64,000 nt of DNA from Paenibacillus cisolokensis (GCF_018403665.1 NZ_BOVJ01000040.1:1-64000), one strand, 5' to 3'. Shown: positions 1 through 8,763, counted from the stretch's first letter. Made by a program: numbers and translations. Notes: a model not told the origin generated them from the letters alone.

Positions 1-87
1 AAAAAATTTCGTCATTTTATATATTTTAGGCAGTGAATTTCTTTTATAATAAAGGAGGAGATATGAAAGATGGAGGGATCGAACGAG

Positions 88-848
88 ATGAAATTGACGC
101 CAGAACAAGTTAACAGCTTTCATGAAAACGGTTTTTTGGTCGTGCCGGATCTGCTGAGTCCGGAGCAGCTGGAAGAACTCCGGCACATGACCGATGCCGT
201 TCTGGACGGCCGCCTGAAGCCGGATGCGGACACGGGCCGCGACGATTTCGAGCTTCAATTCGAACCGGGAACGATCGGGAAAGACGACATACCGAGACGG
301 GAAAAAATTCGCGTCGCTTTTCATCTGTGTCATAATCATTCGTATTTCTGGAACCATGCGACCCGTCCGGAAATCGTCGATGTGGTGGAATCGCTGCTCG
401 GCCGGCATATCAAGCTGTACACCGACCAAATGTTTGTAAAGCCCGCCCATCACGGCAGCGAAGTGCCTTTCCATCAGGATCACGCTTACTGGACGCAGGT
501 CGAGCCTTACAACATGATCAGCTGCTGGGTGGCGCTTGACGATGCGACGGTCGAGAACGGCTGCGTCCATATGATTCCGGGCACGCACCGGTCGCTCGTT
601 CCGCACCGGGAGTTCGGCGGTAACCAAAATACGGGCTGGCGGAAGAGGATGTCGATTCCAGCCGGGAAGTCCCGGTCGAACTGAAAGCGGGATCGGCGAT
701 GTTCCATCATTCCTTGACGATCCATCGCAGCTTTCCGAACCGCAGCGACCGCGGCCGCCGCGGCCTGGTCACCATCTACTTGCCGGGCGACGCGAAGTTC
801 GTCCGTCCGTGGGACTTCCAGTACGGCTTCAAGACGATTCGGCAATAA
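88..848 (+). CDS. phytanoyl-CoA dioxygenase (PhyH) family 2-oxoglutarate/Fe(II) oxygenase, frame break
   Basis: The protein is PhyH-like. Residues FHQDHAYW carry the HxD iron-binding pair, and the distal part HHSLTIHRS...NRS...RR supplies the third histidine and the arginine that binds 2-oxoglutarate. The reading frame breaks near 633-636. Frame 1 runs into a stop at 684, while the family sequence continues in frame 3 from codon 636 (LAEEDVDSS) to the stop at 846-848. Adding one G to the GGG run at 633-635 restores about 253 residues, the usual size. The ATG at 88 is preferred because GGAGGG lies 10 bases upstream and the family start (MKLTPEQ) matches; ATG at 70 is the alternative. It lies just upstream of an SGNH hydrolase in the same direction. 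The substrate cannot be told from sequence. Confidence 0.8.
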
Positions 849-910
849 CGAACGGACCGGCCATTGCGCACGTTTTTCACGATCATTCCGAGAATGGGGA
901 GGTTTGGGGC

Positions 911-1963
911 ATGAGCTTGGGCGCAGCCGGCTGGTCCTGGCACGATCCGCTGCGGCCGCCTATCGCGGTCGCCGGCTTTGCCTGGCTGCATGAGGAGGGC
1001 ATCTATCGGCGATTCCCTGTCGTGCCGCCGCATCCGCTGCCGGAGGCGGTCGATTATCTGGCCCGCCATACCGCCGGCGGGCAAATCCGGTTCCGCACCG
1101 ATTCTTCCCGGCTGGCGATCCGCGTTCGCCTTGCGGGACCGTCCGACATGTATCATATGCCCGCCACGGGTCAGTCCGGCTTCGATTGCTACGAGGAAGC
1201 GGAAGGCGCCCTCCATTACCGGAGCACGGCGAGATTCGGCGCCGACGAGGCGGAATATGAAGCGGTGCTGATCGAGAACGGGTCCGGCAAGATGCGTACG
1301 ATTGTGCTGAATTTCCCGCTGTACCAGGGCGTGGAGGAGGTGTCGGTGGGCCTCGCGCCGGAAGCTGCGATCGAGGCGCCTCCCGCTTATGACCGCAGCG
1401 GCAAAATCATTGTGTACGGCACGTCCATTACGCAAGGGGCATGCGCTTCCCGTCCGGGCATGTGCTATACCAACGTGCTGAGCCGGCGGATCAATATGGA
1501 GTTCATCAATCTGGGCTTTTCGGGGAGCGGCAAAGGCGAGCCCGAAGTGGCCCGCAATATCGCGGCTATTTCCGATCCGGCCTGTCTCGTGCTTGACTAC
1601 GAAGCGAACAGCGTATCGCCGGAGCTCTATGCGGAAACGTTGCCGCAGTTTATCCGGATTTACCGGGAAACGCATCCCGAAGTGCCGATTCTGGTGCTTT
1701 CCCGCATCCTGTTCGCCAACCAGTTGTTTGACGATAAGGCAAGAGAGATGCAGCAAAAACGCAAAGCGATGCAAATCGAGCTGGTCCGGTCGCTGCGGGA
1801 AGCCGGCGATGCTCATATCCGCTTTTTCGACGGGGAAACGCTATTGCGCCGTCATGGCCAGGACTGCACCGTTGACGGCATTCATCCGACCGATCTCGGG
1901 TTGATGCAAATGGCGGACGGCCTGGAGCCGGTTATCCGGGAGATGCTCGGCACGGTTGCGTGA
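911..1963 (+). CDS. SGNH/GDSL-type hydrolase with N-terminal GxDLY-like domain
   Basis: A 350-residue esterase of the SGNH fold. The N-terminal half contains a GxDLY-like segment (GPSDMYHMP). The C-terminal half carries the nucleophile block YGTSITQG, an oxyanion Gly block (NLGFSGSGKGE), and the catalytic Asp-His pair in DGIHPTDLG. These features match the Lipase_GDSL_3 family often found in polysaccharide or acyl-sugar deacetylation loci. No signal peptide is visible, so it probably acts in the cytoplasm. The frame is open back to 809, but ATG 911 is chosen because GGGGAGG lies just upstream and 809-848 overlaps the end of the oxygenase. Co-transcription with that gene is likely. The actual ester substrate is unknown. 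Confidence 0.8.
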   Translation: MSLGAAGWSWHDPLRPPIAVAGFAWLHEEGIYRRFPVVPPHPLPEAVDYLARHTAGGQIRFRTDSSRLAIRVRLAGPSDMYHMPATGQSGFDCYEEAEGALHYRSTARFGADEAEYEAVLIENGSGKMRTIVLNFPLYQGVEEVSVGLAPEAAIEAPPAYDRSGKIIVYGTSITQGACASRPGMCYTNVLSRRINMEFINLGFSGSGKGEPEVARNIAAISDPACLVLDYEANSVSPELYAETLPQFIRIYRETHPEVPILVLSRILFANQLFDDKAREMQQKRKAMQIELVRSLREAGDAHIRFFDGETLLRRHGQDCTVDGIHPTDLGLMQMADGLEPVIREMLGTVA

Positions 1964-1971
1964 CGGCCTGG

Positions 1972-2111
1972 CCAAACCGCTGCACCGTATCGCTGTGCCA
2001 AACCGCTGCACCAATCGGTGCACCAAAAGCTGCATCAAGACGCAGCACCGAGTCGCAGTACCAATTCGCAATGCCAATCGCAATGCCGAATTACTGCACC
2101 AAATCGTGACG
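1972..2111. repeat. degenerate tandem array, 11 units of 12-13 bp
   Basis: Eleven consecutive units start almost always with CC(A/G) and end in a GCA/ATG-like triplet; the consensus is near CCAAANCGCTGCA. Unit boundaries by eye are 1972, 1985, 1998, 2011, 2023, 2035, 2048, 2061, 2074, 2086 and 2099. The period is kept although individual units differ at several positions. The array fills the gap between the SGNH hydrolase stop and tgl. No convincing gene lies in it. Confidence 0.85.
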
Positions 2112-2161
2112 CGCACGTACAATAACCTATATGCCGAACTTCAAGATGGAGGTGCGTGTTC

Positions 2162-2947
2162 ATGATTATCGTTCCCGGGCTGAGCGAACAACAGATCGTC
2201 CGGCTTGCTCAGTCCGATCTGGAAAGAAGCATGCTGCGCAAAAAGCTGGGAAGTCCGGTCGTCTACCGTTACAGTTCTCCTGAAGCGCTCGTGTTCGAGC
2301 TGAACATGCGAAGCCGGATTGCGGAAGCTTCCCGGGCGATGAACGCCAGCGGCGCCGCCTTCGCCGTCTTCGAATATTCCCGGGCCAATCCGCAATACTG
2401 GAGTGTGGACGCCAACGGCGGGATCAGGCTGAAGAGCGGCGTCAGGCCCTCGGACGGCCTGCGCGATATTTTTGTGAACGGCCGCCTTTATGCTTTCGAG
2501 TGCGCTACGGCTATGGTGATTATACTGTACAAGGCTACGCTCGATATGATCGGGAACGCCGCGTTTGACTATTATTTCCCCAATTTGCTGCTGTACGACT
2601 GGCAGTACGACAGCGATTTGCGCCTGATTACGACGAATAACCTGAACGAGGCGAATATCGGGGACATTCTGTATTTCAAAAATCCCGATTTCAATCCCGC
2701 AACGCCCGAATGGCAGGGGGAGAATGCCGTCGTGCTCGGCGATAACCTCTATTTCGGCCACGGCATGGGGATTCGGACGGGCGAAGCCATTTTGGAAACG
2801 TTAAACCGGAGAAGAAGACCGGGGAGCGTCATCCCCGCCTATTTGACCGATACTGTGCTGCGGCCCGATTTCAATTACATTCGCCGGTTGAGCGGGAGGA
2901 CCGGTTCTGTTATCGCCCGGATCGGTTCCGTCTCGTTTGCCGTATAA
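2162..2947 (+). CDS. tgl: protein-glutamine gamma-glutamyltransferase (spore coat transglutaminase)
   Basis: This 261-residue protein resembles Bacillus subtilis Tgl along its length, which is about 245 residues there. The catalytic cysteine is Cys114 in YAFECATAMVI, followed by Tgl-typical blocks such as LLYDWQYD, DILYFKNPDF and WQGENAVVLGDN. The family makes epsilon-(gamma-glutamyl)lysine bonds that cross-link spore coat proteins in the mother cell, so this gene indicates that the host sporulates. ATG 2162 is chosen over GTG 2156 because GGAGG at 2148-2152 has a better distance to it. The gene stands alone and ends at a strong terminator. A sporulation promoter was not identified. Confidence 0.93.
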   Translation: MIIVPGLSEQQIVRLAQSDLERSMLRKKLGSPVVYRYSSPEALVFELNMRSRIAEASRAMNASGAAFAVFEYSRANPQYWSVDANGGIRLKSGVRPSDGLRDIFVNGRLYAFECATAMVIILYKATLDMIGNAAFDYYFPNLLLYDWQYDSDLRLITTNNLNEANIGDILYFKNPDFNPATPEWQGENAVVLGDNLYFGHGMGIRTGEAILETLNRRRRPGSVIPAYLTDTVLRPDFNYIRRLSGRTGSVIARIGSVSFAV

Positions 2948-2971
2948 CGGCGGTCATGTTCGTTTGAACCC

Positions 2972-3019
2972 GAACAGCCTGCGGAGCATCGTCTCCGACC
3001 GGCTGTTCTTTTTCTTTTT
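2972..3019 (+). terminator. Rho-independent terminator after tgl
   Basis: GAACAGCC (2972-2979) pairs with GGCTGTTC (3001-3008). An inner stem CGGAG/CTCCG extends the hairpin, and a T-rich tract follows at 3009-3018. Confidence 0.9.
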
Positions 3020-3046
3020 ACAAAATTGGACAAAAAAAGATACGGC

Positions 3047-3075
3047 TTGACAATTGAAAGCGGTATAACTAATAT
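3047..3075 (+). promoter_or_regulatory. sigma-A-type promoter of the RuBisCO-like protein locus
   Basis: TTGACA at 3047-3052, a 17-base spacer and TAATAT at 3070-3075. It lies just after the tgl terminator and ahead of the 11-bp tandem repeats, so it is the natural start of the sugar-acid locus. Confidence 0.75.
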
Positions 3076-3085
3076 AGATATCACA

Positions 3086-3107
3086 TAGATCTAAGATAGA
3101 TCTAAGA
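3086..3107 (+). promoter_or_regulatory. tandem 11-bp repeat, possible GntR operator
   Basis: TAGATCTAAGA occurs twice in perfect tandem (3086-3096 and 3097-3107), each copy holding the palindrome AGATCT. The pair sits between the -10 box and the first possible start codon, where a repressor would block transcription. The locus GntR regulator is the obvious candidate to bind, but this is inference. Confidence 0.5.
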
Positions 3108-4405
3108 TGGATTTATGGTTCCGGGAAAGAGATGGTGCTGATTTGCATAATGAACGAGTCATTGCCACATATCTAATCGAGACGCCTTACCCGCTGGAGA
3201 AAGCGGCGGAAGCGATGGCCGGCGAGCAATCGACGGGAACGTTTATTGCCGTGCCCGGCGAGACGCCGGAATTGAAAGCGCAACACGGCGCGCAGATCGT
3301 CGGCCTGGAACAGATCGGCGAATACGACCGGCCTTCGCTTCCGGAATGTTACGTGCCGCCGGGGATCGACAAGCCGGTCTATCGGAGAGCGATCGTGAAA
3401 CTGTCCTTTCCGCTGCACAACTTCGGTCCTTCGCTGCCGAACCTGCTTGCGACCGTAGCGGGCAACTTGTACGAGCTTCGGGAATTTTCCGGACTCCGGC
3501 TGACGGATCTGGAGCTGCCGGAAGCGTTCGCGGCGCGTTACCCGGGGCCGAAATTCGGCATCGAAGGAACGCGGCGGCTGGCCGGCGTGCATGACCGCCC
3601 GATCATCGGGACGATCGTAAAGCCGAGCATCGGCTTGCCGATATCCGAGTACGGCCCGCTTATTCGGGAGCTGGCGGAAGCGGGGCTCGATTTTGTCAAG
3701 GATGACGAGCTGTGCGGGGATCCGCCGGCCGCGCCGTTTGAGCAGCGGGTCGCCGCGGTGATGGCAGAAATCGAGCGGGCCGCCGACCGGACGGGCAAGA
3801 AGATGATGTACGCGTTCAACATTAGCGGCGATATCGACGAGATGCGGCGCCGGCACGATATCGTAGCGAAGGCGGGCGGCACTTGCGTCATGGTCAGCAT
3901 CAACAGCGTCGGATGGGCGGGCGTTGCCCATCTGCGCCAGTATGCCGAGCTGCCGATTCACGGCCACCGCAATCAATGGGGCGCCATGACCCGCTGTCCG
4001 CTGCTCGGGATGAGCTTTACCGCGTACCAGAAATTGTGCCGGCTTGCCGGCGTCGACCATCTGCATACGAACGGGCTGAACAGCAAATTCGCGGAGAGCA
4101 ACGAGTCGGTCGCACAGTCGATCCGGGATTGTCTGACGCCGATGTTCGGCGGCTACACGGTGATGCCCGTACTGTCTTCCGCGCAATGGGCCGGCAGCGC
4201 AATTCCGACGTACCGGGCGGTGCCGACGCAAGACGTCATTCATTTGGCGGGCGGGGGCATTCTGGCCCATCCCGGAGGGATTGCCGCAGGCGTCCGCAGC
4301 ATGCGCCAGGGCTGGGAGGCGGCCGTGCAGGGCATCGAGCTAGACGAGTATGCGCGCTCCCGCCCGGAATTGCAGGCGGCGATCCGCACGTTCGGGAAGA
4401 AGTAG
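3107..4405 (+). CDS. RuBisCO-like protein (form IV RLP), probable sugar-acid-phosphate decarboxylase/isomerase
   Basis: A 432-residue RuBisCO large-subunit homologue. Numbered from ATG 3107, it keeps the position of the catalytic base (Lys172 in IVKPSIG), the carbamylated lysine with its metal ligands (Lys198, Asp200, Glu201 in FVKDDE), His287-Arg288 (GHRNQ), His320 and loop-6 Lys327 (NSKFAES), the N-terminal Glu40 in GEQSTGT, and the phosphate-site glycines GGG. The residue equal to RuBisCO Lys177 is Ser174 and Trp66 is Phe, so it is not a CO2-fixing enzyme. Family knowledge: RLPs beside DUF1537 kinases act on 3-oxo-isoapionate 4-phosphate as decarboxylase or transcarboxylase/hydrolase. ATG 3107 has no clear ribosome site; TTG 3143 (HNERVIATY) is an alternative start. 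It is the first gene of the locus, 21 bases before the kinase. Confidence 0.88.
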   Translation: MDLWFRERDGADLHNERVIATYLIETPYPLEKAAEAMAGEQSTGTFIAVPGETPELKAQHGAQIVGLEQIGEYDRPSLPECYVPPGIDKPVYRRAIVKLSFPLHNFGPSLPNLLATVAGNLYELREFSGLRLTDLELPEAFAARYPGPKFGIEGTRRLAGVHDRPIIGTIVKPSIGLPISEYGPLIRELAEAGLDFVKDDELCGDPPAAPFEQRVAAVMAEIERAADRTGKKMMYAFNISGDIDEMRRRHDIVAKAGGTCVMVSINSVGWAGVAHLRQYAELPIHGHRNQWGAMTRCPLLGMSFTAYQKLCRLAGVDHLHTNGLNSKFAESNESVAQSIRDCLTPMFGGYTVMPVLSSAQWAGSAIPTYRAVPTQDVIHLAGGGILAHPGGIAAGVRSMRQGWEAAVQGIELDEYARSRPELQAAIRTFGKK

Positions 4406-4426
4406 CATCAACTTGGAGGGGAAACC

Positions 4427-5803
4427 ATGACGACAGAACAACAGCTTCTTCTTGCCTTTTACGGGGATGACTTCACAGGATCGACCGATGCGATGGAAGC
4501 GTTGGCGCTCGGCGGCTACCGCACCATGCTGTTTCTCGAGGCGCCGACCCCGGACATGCTGAAGCGGTTCGAAGGCATTCGCTGCGTCGGCGTCGCCGGC
4601 ACCAGCCGGGCCAAGACGCCGCGCGAGCTGGAGCGGGAAGTGCGGCCGGTCATGGAGCGGTTGTCGCGTATCGGAGCGCCGATCGTGCATTACAAAACGT
4701 GTTCGACGTTCGATTCCTCGCCGGAAATCGGCAGCATCGGCGAGGCGATTCGGGTGTCGCGGCCGTTCTTCGCCGGTCAGACGACCGTGCCGCTGCTTGT
4801 CGGCGCACCTGCGCTCGGACGGTATACGCTGTTCGGCCAGCATTTCGCGCGCATGGACGGCGAAGTTTACCGGCTCGACCGTCATCCGGTCATGTCCCGC
4901 CATCCGGTCACGCCGATGGACGAAGCCGATCTCCGGCTTCACCTTCGCAAGCAGCTTGACGAAGAGATCGGCCTGATGAACATACTCGAGCTGGAAGGGG
5001 ATGCGGACGCCGTTGCCGCCCGTTTCCGTCGAAAGCTGGAGGAGAAGCCGTCCGTTCTGCTGTTCGACGTGCTGGACGAAGAGCGTCTGGCGCTCAGCGC
5101 CCGATTAATATGGGAAGATGCGGCCCAAGGCCCCCGCTTCGTCGTCGGGTCCTCCGGCGTCGAATATGCGCTGACCTCATACTGGAAACAGGCCGGCATT
5201 GCGGGAGCGAAGCGGAAAACGGCCGATGGCGGCGCATCGATCGTCCCGGCGGACCGGATTTTGGCCGTATCGGGCAGCGCCTCGGCGGTCAGCAAGCGGC
5301 AAATCGAGACGGCGCTCGGCCAAGGCTTCCGCGGGATCAAAATTCCGGTCGAAGCGATCGCCGACAGGGACCGTATGCCGGAGGAACTGCTCGGACAAGC
5401 GATCCGGTGGCTGAACGAAGGGGAGAGCGTCGTGCTCTACACCGCGCTCGGGCCTGACGACGAGGCGATCAAGGCGACGCGGGAGCGGCTGGCGGCCATC
5501 GGCGTGAACGGTTCGCAGTCCGGCGAATATATCGGACGCCAGCTCGGACGTTGGACGAAGCGCATCATGCTGGAAACCGGACTGCGCAGAGTCGTGATCG
5601 CGGGCGGCGACACCTCCGGGTTCGTGACAAGCGAGATGGGCATCTACGGTCTCGAAATGCTGGCGCCGATATCGCCGGGGGCGCCGCTGTGCCGCGTTTA
5701 CTCGCAGGACGAAAGAATGGACGGCGTCGAGCTGGCGCTGAAAGGCGGACAGTTCGGAAGCCCGGATTATTTTGCCAAAGTCCGGGACGCGGCCGCGAAT
5801 TGA
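4427..5803 (+). CDS. DUF1537-family four-carbon acid sugar kinase (OtnK/OiaK-like)
   Basis: A 458-residue two-domain kinase. The N-terminal sugar-acid domain opens with AFYGDDFTGSTDAMEAL and has the KTCSTFDSSPEIGSIGE block. The C-terminal nucleotide domain has VIAGGDTSGFVTSEMG and ends with the typical LKGGQFGSPDYF. Characterised members phosphorylate 3-oxo-tetronate, threonate/erythronate or 3-oxo-isoapionate at the terminal hydroxyl with ATP. It directly follows the RuBisCO-like protein, and that pairing is the one reported for oxo-isoapionate catabolism. The substrate here is inferred, not shown. AGGGG lies at a good distance upstream of ATG 4427. Confidence 0.87.
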   Translation: MTTEQQLLLAFYGDDFTGSTDAMEALALGGYRTMLFLEAPTPDMLKRFEGIRCVGVAGTSRAKTPRELEREVRPVMERLSRIGAPIVHYKTCSTFDSSPEIGSIGEAIRVSRPFFAGQTTVPLLVGAPALGRYTLFGQHFARMDGEVYRLDRHPVMSRHPVTPMDEADLRLHLRKQLDEEIGLMNILELEGDADAVAARFRRKLEEKPSVLLFDVLDEERLALSARLIWEDAAQGPRFVVGSSGVEYALTSYWKQAGIAGAKRKTADGGASIVPADRILAVSGSASAVSKRQIETALGQGFRGIKIPVEAIADRDRMPEELLGQAIRWLNEGESVVLYTALGPDDEAIKATRERLAAIGVNGSQSGEYIGRQLGRWTKRIMLETGLRRVVIAGGDTSGFVTSEMGIYGLEMLAPISPGAPLCRVYSQDERMDGVELALKGGQFGSPDYFAKVRDAAAN

Positions 5804-5843
5804 GGGAAGAGCGATTGGACGACAGACAGAGGAGGTTGGAGGA

Positions 5844-6557
5844 ATGGACAAGTCAAAAGGGTCGGGAGCCCGTCTTTTAAAAGACATTGCTTACGATGAA
5901 ATCAAGGAAAGAATTTTGGATGAGCGATTCGAGCCGGGACGTTTCTTGTCGGAGCGCGAATTGATCGAGCTGCTGCAGATGAGCAAAACGCCGATCAAGT
6001 CGGCTCTCACCCGTTTGGAGTCGGAAGGCTTCGTGACGGTTTCCTCCAAGCAGGGCATTTTTATTAACGATTTGGCGCTGGACCGCATCATGGACATTTA
6101 CGATCTGCGGACCGCGCTGGAAACGCATAACGTTCGCGAACTTTTGCGACGGTTGACCGCGGAGCAGAGCGAACGTCTGGAGGCGAATCTGCGGGAAACC
6201 GAAGAAGTCGTCAAGAAGCTGGATGTCAAAGCGTTCGCGAAGGCCGATCATCAGTTTCACCTGCTCATATGCGAATTTACCGGAAATCAGGAAATTTACC
6301 GGGTGCTTCTGAATTACCAGGATCATCTGCTGCGCATTACGCTGCGCCATCTGCGGAAAGATCCGCATCGGATGGAAGGGTTTTATAAAGAGCATTGCGA
6401 CATATTCGAATTGCTGAAGCGGGGCGACGAAGCGAGCGTCGAACGAATGAGAGATCATCTGCAGCACTCGAAGCAAAAGCTTTTATTTAGAGAGACATCG
6501 TTGATCAGACCGAAACGGAGGGAAACCGCTGATGAAGGCCGTCTATGTGGAGGATAG
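5844..6557 (+). CDS. GntR family transcriptional regulator, FCD (FadR) subfamily
   Basis: 237 residues: an N-terminal winged helix (residues about 10-75; SERELIELLQMSKTPIKSALTRLESEGFV) and a C-terminal all-helical FCD ligand domain with metal-binding-type histidines (DHQFHLLI, LRHLRKDPHR). FCD regulators usually bind the sugar acid of the pathway they control and release a divergent or own promoter. It lies inside the RLP locus, after the kinase, and overlaps the dehydrogenase by 26 bases. ATG 5844 is chosen for its AGGAGG site; the open frame reaches back to 5772. A good candidate for control of the 3047-3107 promoter region. Confidence 0.88.
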   Translation: MDKSKGSGARLLKDIAYDEIKERILDERFEPGRFLSERELIELLQMSKTPIKSALTRLESEGFVTVSSKQGIFINDLALDRIMDIYDLRTALETHNVRELLRRLTAEQSERLEANLRETEEVVKKLDVKAFAKADHQFHLLICEFTGNQEIYRVLLNYQDHLLRITLRHLRKDPHRMEGFYKEHCDIFELLKRGDEASVERMRDHLQHSKQKLLFRETSLIRPKRRETADEGRLCGG

Positions 6558-7554
6558 TTACAGCGTTGTTGTTAAAGATATAGAGAAACCGGAAATAAAA
6601 CCGGACGAAGTGCTCATCAAGGTGAAAGTCGCCGGCATTTGCGGGTCCGACATTCACACGTATAAAGGGCTGCATCCGTTCCGGAAACCGCCGGTCATTA
6701 TCGGGCACGAAGTCGCCGGCGAAATCGTTCAAGTCGGCGAGGCTGTGACGAAGTTTAAAGTGGGCGACCGTGTCACCGTCGAGCCGCAGGTCGGGTGCGG
6801 CAAATGCGAATACTGCCTCCGGGGCGAAGTCAATTATTGCGCGGATCGCAAGGCGCCCGGCGTAGGCGGCTGGTACGGCACGATGGCGGAATATTTCGCG
6901 GCGCCGGAAGTGACCGTGTTCAAGCTGCCGGATGACATGAGCTACGAGCAAGGGGTGCTGGTCGAACCGTTCGCCGTAGGGGTTCATGCCGTACGCAAAG
7001 CCGGCATTCAGGTCGGGGACAAGGTCGCGGTTCTGGGCGCGGGTCCGATCGGGCTGCTCGCCATGGCGGCGGCGAAGGCCGCCGGGGCCACGACGATACT
7101 CGTCACCGATGTCATGGACTATGCGCTGGAGAGCGCAGGCCGGATGGGAGCGACTCATACGCTTAACATCACGAACAAGCAAGAATGGATGGACGAGGCG
7201 AAGGCGCTGGTCGGCGGGGAATTCGACAAGGTGCTGATCGCTGCGGGCGTTCCGAACATTATCGATCAGTCGCTGCGGCTGCTGCGCAGAGGCGGAAGGA
7301 TGGTCACGATCGCGATGTTCCACGGCAACCAGACGTTCGATATCCACAACCTGCAAAATCAGGAGAAGGAAATTGTCGGCTGTATGACCTATACCCGCGA
7401 AGACACGATAACGGCCATCGATCTGCTCGGCGCGGGTGCGGTCAACGAAGAGGTGCTCGTGACGCACAAGCTGCCTTACGAGCAAGCGGCCGAAGGGTTT
7501 AGGCTGGTCGACAAGAAGGAAGACTCGTCCCTGAAAGTACTCGTTACCTTTTAA
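6532..7554 (+). CDS. zinc-dependent medium-chain alcohol/polyol dehydrogenase
   Basis: 340 residues of the threonine/sorbitol dehydrogenase type. Catalytic zinc ligands are Cys37 (AGICGSD) and His59-Glu60 (GHEVAGE). The structural zinc site is Cys89, Cys92, Cys95, Cys103 (CGKCEYCLRGEVNYC). The Rossmann motif GAGPIG begins near residue 171. In this locus it probably oxidises the imported sugar acid or polyol with NAD(P)+ to an oxo acid that the DUF1537 kinase can phosphorylate. It starts inside the end of the GntR gene, which suggests translational coupling. The substrate is not predictable from sequence. Confidence 0.87.
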   Translation: MKAVYVEDSYSVVVKDIEKPEIKPDEVLIKVKVAGICGSDIHTYKGLHPFRKPPVIIGHEVAGEIVQVGEAVTKFKVGDRVTVEPQVGCGKCEYCLRGEVNYCADRKAPGVGGWYGTMAEYFAAPEVTVFKLPDDMSYEQGVLVEPFAVGVHAVRKAGIQVGDKVAVLGAGPIGLLAMAAAKAAGATTILVTDVMDYALESAGRMGATHTLNITNKQEWMDEAKALVGGEFDKVLIAAGVPNIIDQSLRLLRRGGRMVTIAMFHGNQTFDIHNLQNQEKEIVGCMTYTREDTITAIDLLGAGAVNEEVLVTHKLPYEQAAEGFRLVDKKEDSSLKVLVTF

Positions 7555-7570
7555 TCGAACCTGGAAAGGC

Positions 7571-7600
7571 TGGCTTCACGCCGCTGCGCAGTGAAGCCGG
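7571..7600 (+). other. intercistronic hairpin between dehydrogenase and TRAP genes
   Basis: GGCTTCAC (7572-7579) pairs with GTGAAGCC (7591-7598), followed only by a weak T-rich stretch. It may reduce read-through or protect the downstream mRNA of the binding-protein gene; it is not a clear terminator. Confidence 0.45.
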
Positions 7601-7644
7601 ACTATATTCTCTACTTTCTTAAATGACATGGGGAGGTCAACAGC

Positions 7645-8675
7645 ATGAAAAAAACAATTGCATTATTACTGGCGCTGATCCTGTGTGTAAGCGCTACAGC
7701 TTGCGGCAACGGAGGCGGCAAAGAAGGGAGCGGCGCAACTTCCGGCGAAACGGGAGAGAGCGGCGGCACGGGCAAGAAAGTGACGTTGCGGCTCGGACAT
7801 ATCGCCGGTGACACCGATGCCTGGCACCTGGGCGCGCTGAAGTTTGCCGAGCTTGTAAGAGAGAAGACGAACGGAAGCGTCGAAGTCGAAGTGTATTCCA
7901 GCTCCACGCTGGGCAATGACCGCGACCTGATTGAAGGGATGCAGCTCGGTTCTGTCGACTTTGCGCTTGTAGCAGGCGTACTGTCCAACTTCTACGAGCC
8001 GTACGGCATTTTGGAGCTGCCGTATCTGTTCCGCGATCAGGAGCATTTGGAGAAAGTGCTGTATGGCGATATCGGGAAGCAGCTGAAACAAGATCTGCTC
8101 GACAACGCGCAAATTCGCGGTTTGGAATTCTGGGTAAGGGGTCCGCGCGAACTGACGGCTAACAAAAAATCGAAACGTTGGCCGATCTGAAAGGTCTGAA
8201 GCTGCGCGTTCCGGAAATTCCGGCATCGATCGAAGCCTGGAAGGCGATGGGCGCCTCTCCGACGCCGATGGCGTTCGGCGAAGTTTACTCGGCGCTGCAA
8301 ACCGGCGTTATCGACGCGCAGGAAAACCCGTTCGCGCTCATTGCCAGCAACAAGATTCAGGAAGTGCAAAAATATCTCATGCTGACCCACCACGTTTACG
8401 GTTACGTCATGCTGACGATGAGCGATATTACGTATCAGAAGCTGACGCCCGAACAGCAGAAGGCGATCGAAGAGGCGGCGCAGGAAGCGACGCAATTCGA
8501 GAACGACCTGGTCGCCAAGCAGGAAGAAGAGCTGCTGAAGCTGCTCAAAGAAAGCGGCATGGAGGTTGTCGAGCCGGATACGGCAGCGTTCATGGAAGCG
8601 GCCAAAACCGTGCACGGCAAATTTGCGCAGCAATACGGTCAAGAATTGTATGACAGCATTGTGAACACTCAATAA
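7645..8675 (+). CDS. TRAP transporter substrate-binding protein (DctP/TAXI-type lipoprotein), frame break
   Basis: The extracytoplasmic receptor of a tripartite ATP-independent periplasmic-type transporter, anchored as a lipoprotein (signal peptide ending in the lipobox SATAC). Family blocks include GVLSNFYEPYGILELPYLF, DLKGLKLRVPE and ALQTGVIDAQENPFALI. The frame breaks at the A6 run 8164-8169. Frame 1 stops at 8190, while the sequence continues in frame 3. One more A gives NKKIETLADLKGL and a protein of 343 residues, normal for DctP. The arginine in LRVPE normally contacts the ligand carboxylate, so the cargo is expected to be an organic or sugar acid. It is followed by the two membrane subunits. 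Confidence 0.87.
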
Positions 8676-8693
8676 CCCAATCGACGGGTACGG

Positions 8694-8733
8694 GCCGGTG
8701 TTCCGGGTATGATGTCCTTCCAGGGACACCGGC
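8694..8733 (+). other. hairpin between TRAP receptor and membrane subunit genes
   Basis: GCCGGTGT-TCC pairs with GGG-ACACCGGC across 8694-8733. Such hairpins after binding-protein genes often give more receptor than permease by partial termination or mRNA stabilisation. Confidence 0.5.
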
Positions 8734-8763
8734 TTTCCTGTTCACTCGGGAGGATCAAACCGT

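Noticed and set aside
63-113. 16-codon leader ORF before the oxygenase gene
   Set aside because: It has a good ribosome site, but nothing else supports it; the ATG may simply lie by chance between the ribosome site and the real start.
776-1816. Long minus-strand open frame opposite the SGNH hydrolase
   Set aside because: It mirrors a well-supported gene, lacks a ribosome site and reads as low-complexity Arg/His-rich sequence typical of antisense frames in GC-rich DNA.
1972-2111. CRISPR array
   Set aside because: Units are short, adjacent and degenerate with no spacers and no cas genes nearby.
3173-4270. Minus-strand 365-codon frame opposite the RuBisCO-like gene
   Set aside because: Shadow of the plus-strand gene; composition is non-protein-like and there is no ribosome site.
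7645-8675. Programmed frameshift in the TRAP receptor
   Set aside because: The A6 run could slip, but many unrelated genes in the window show the same one-base loss, so an assembly error is simpler.
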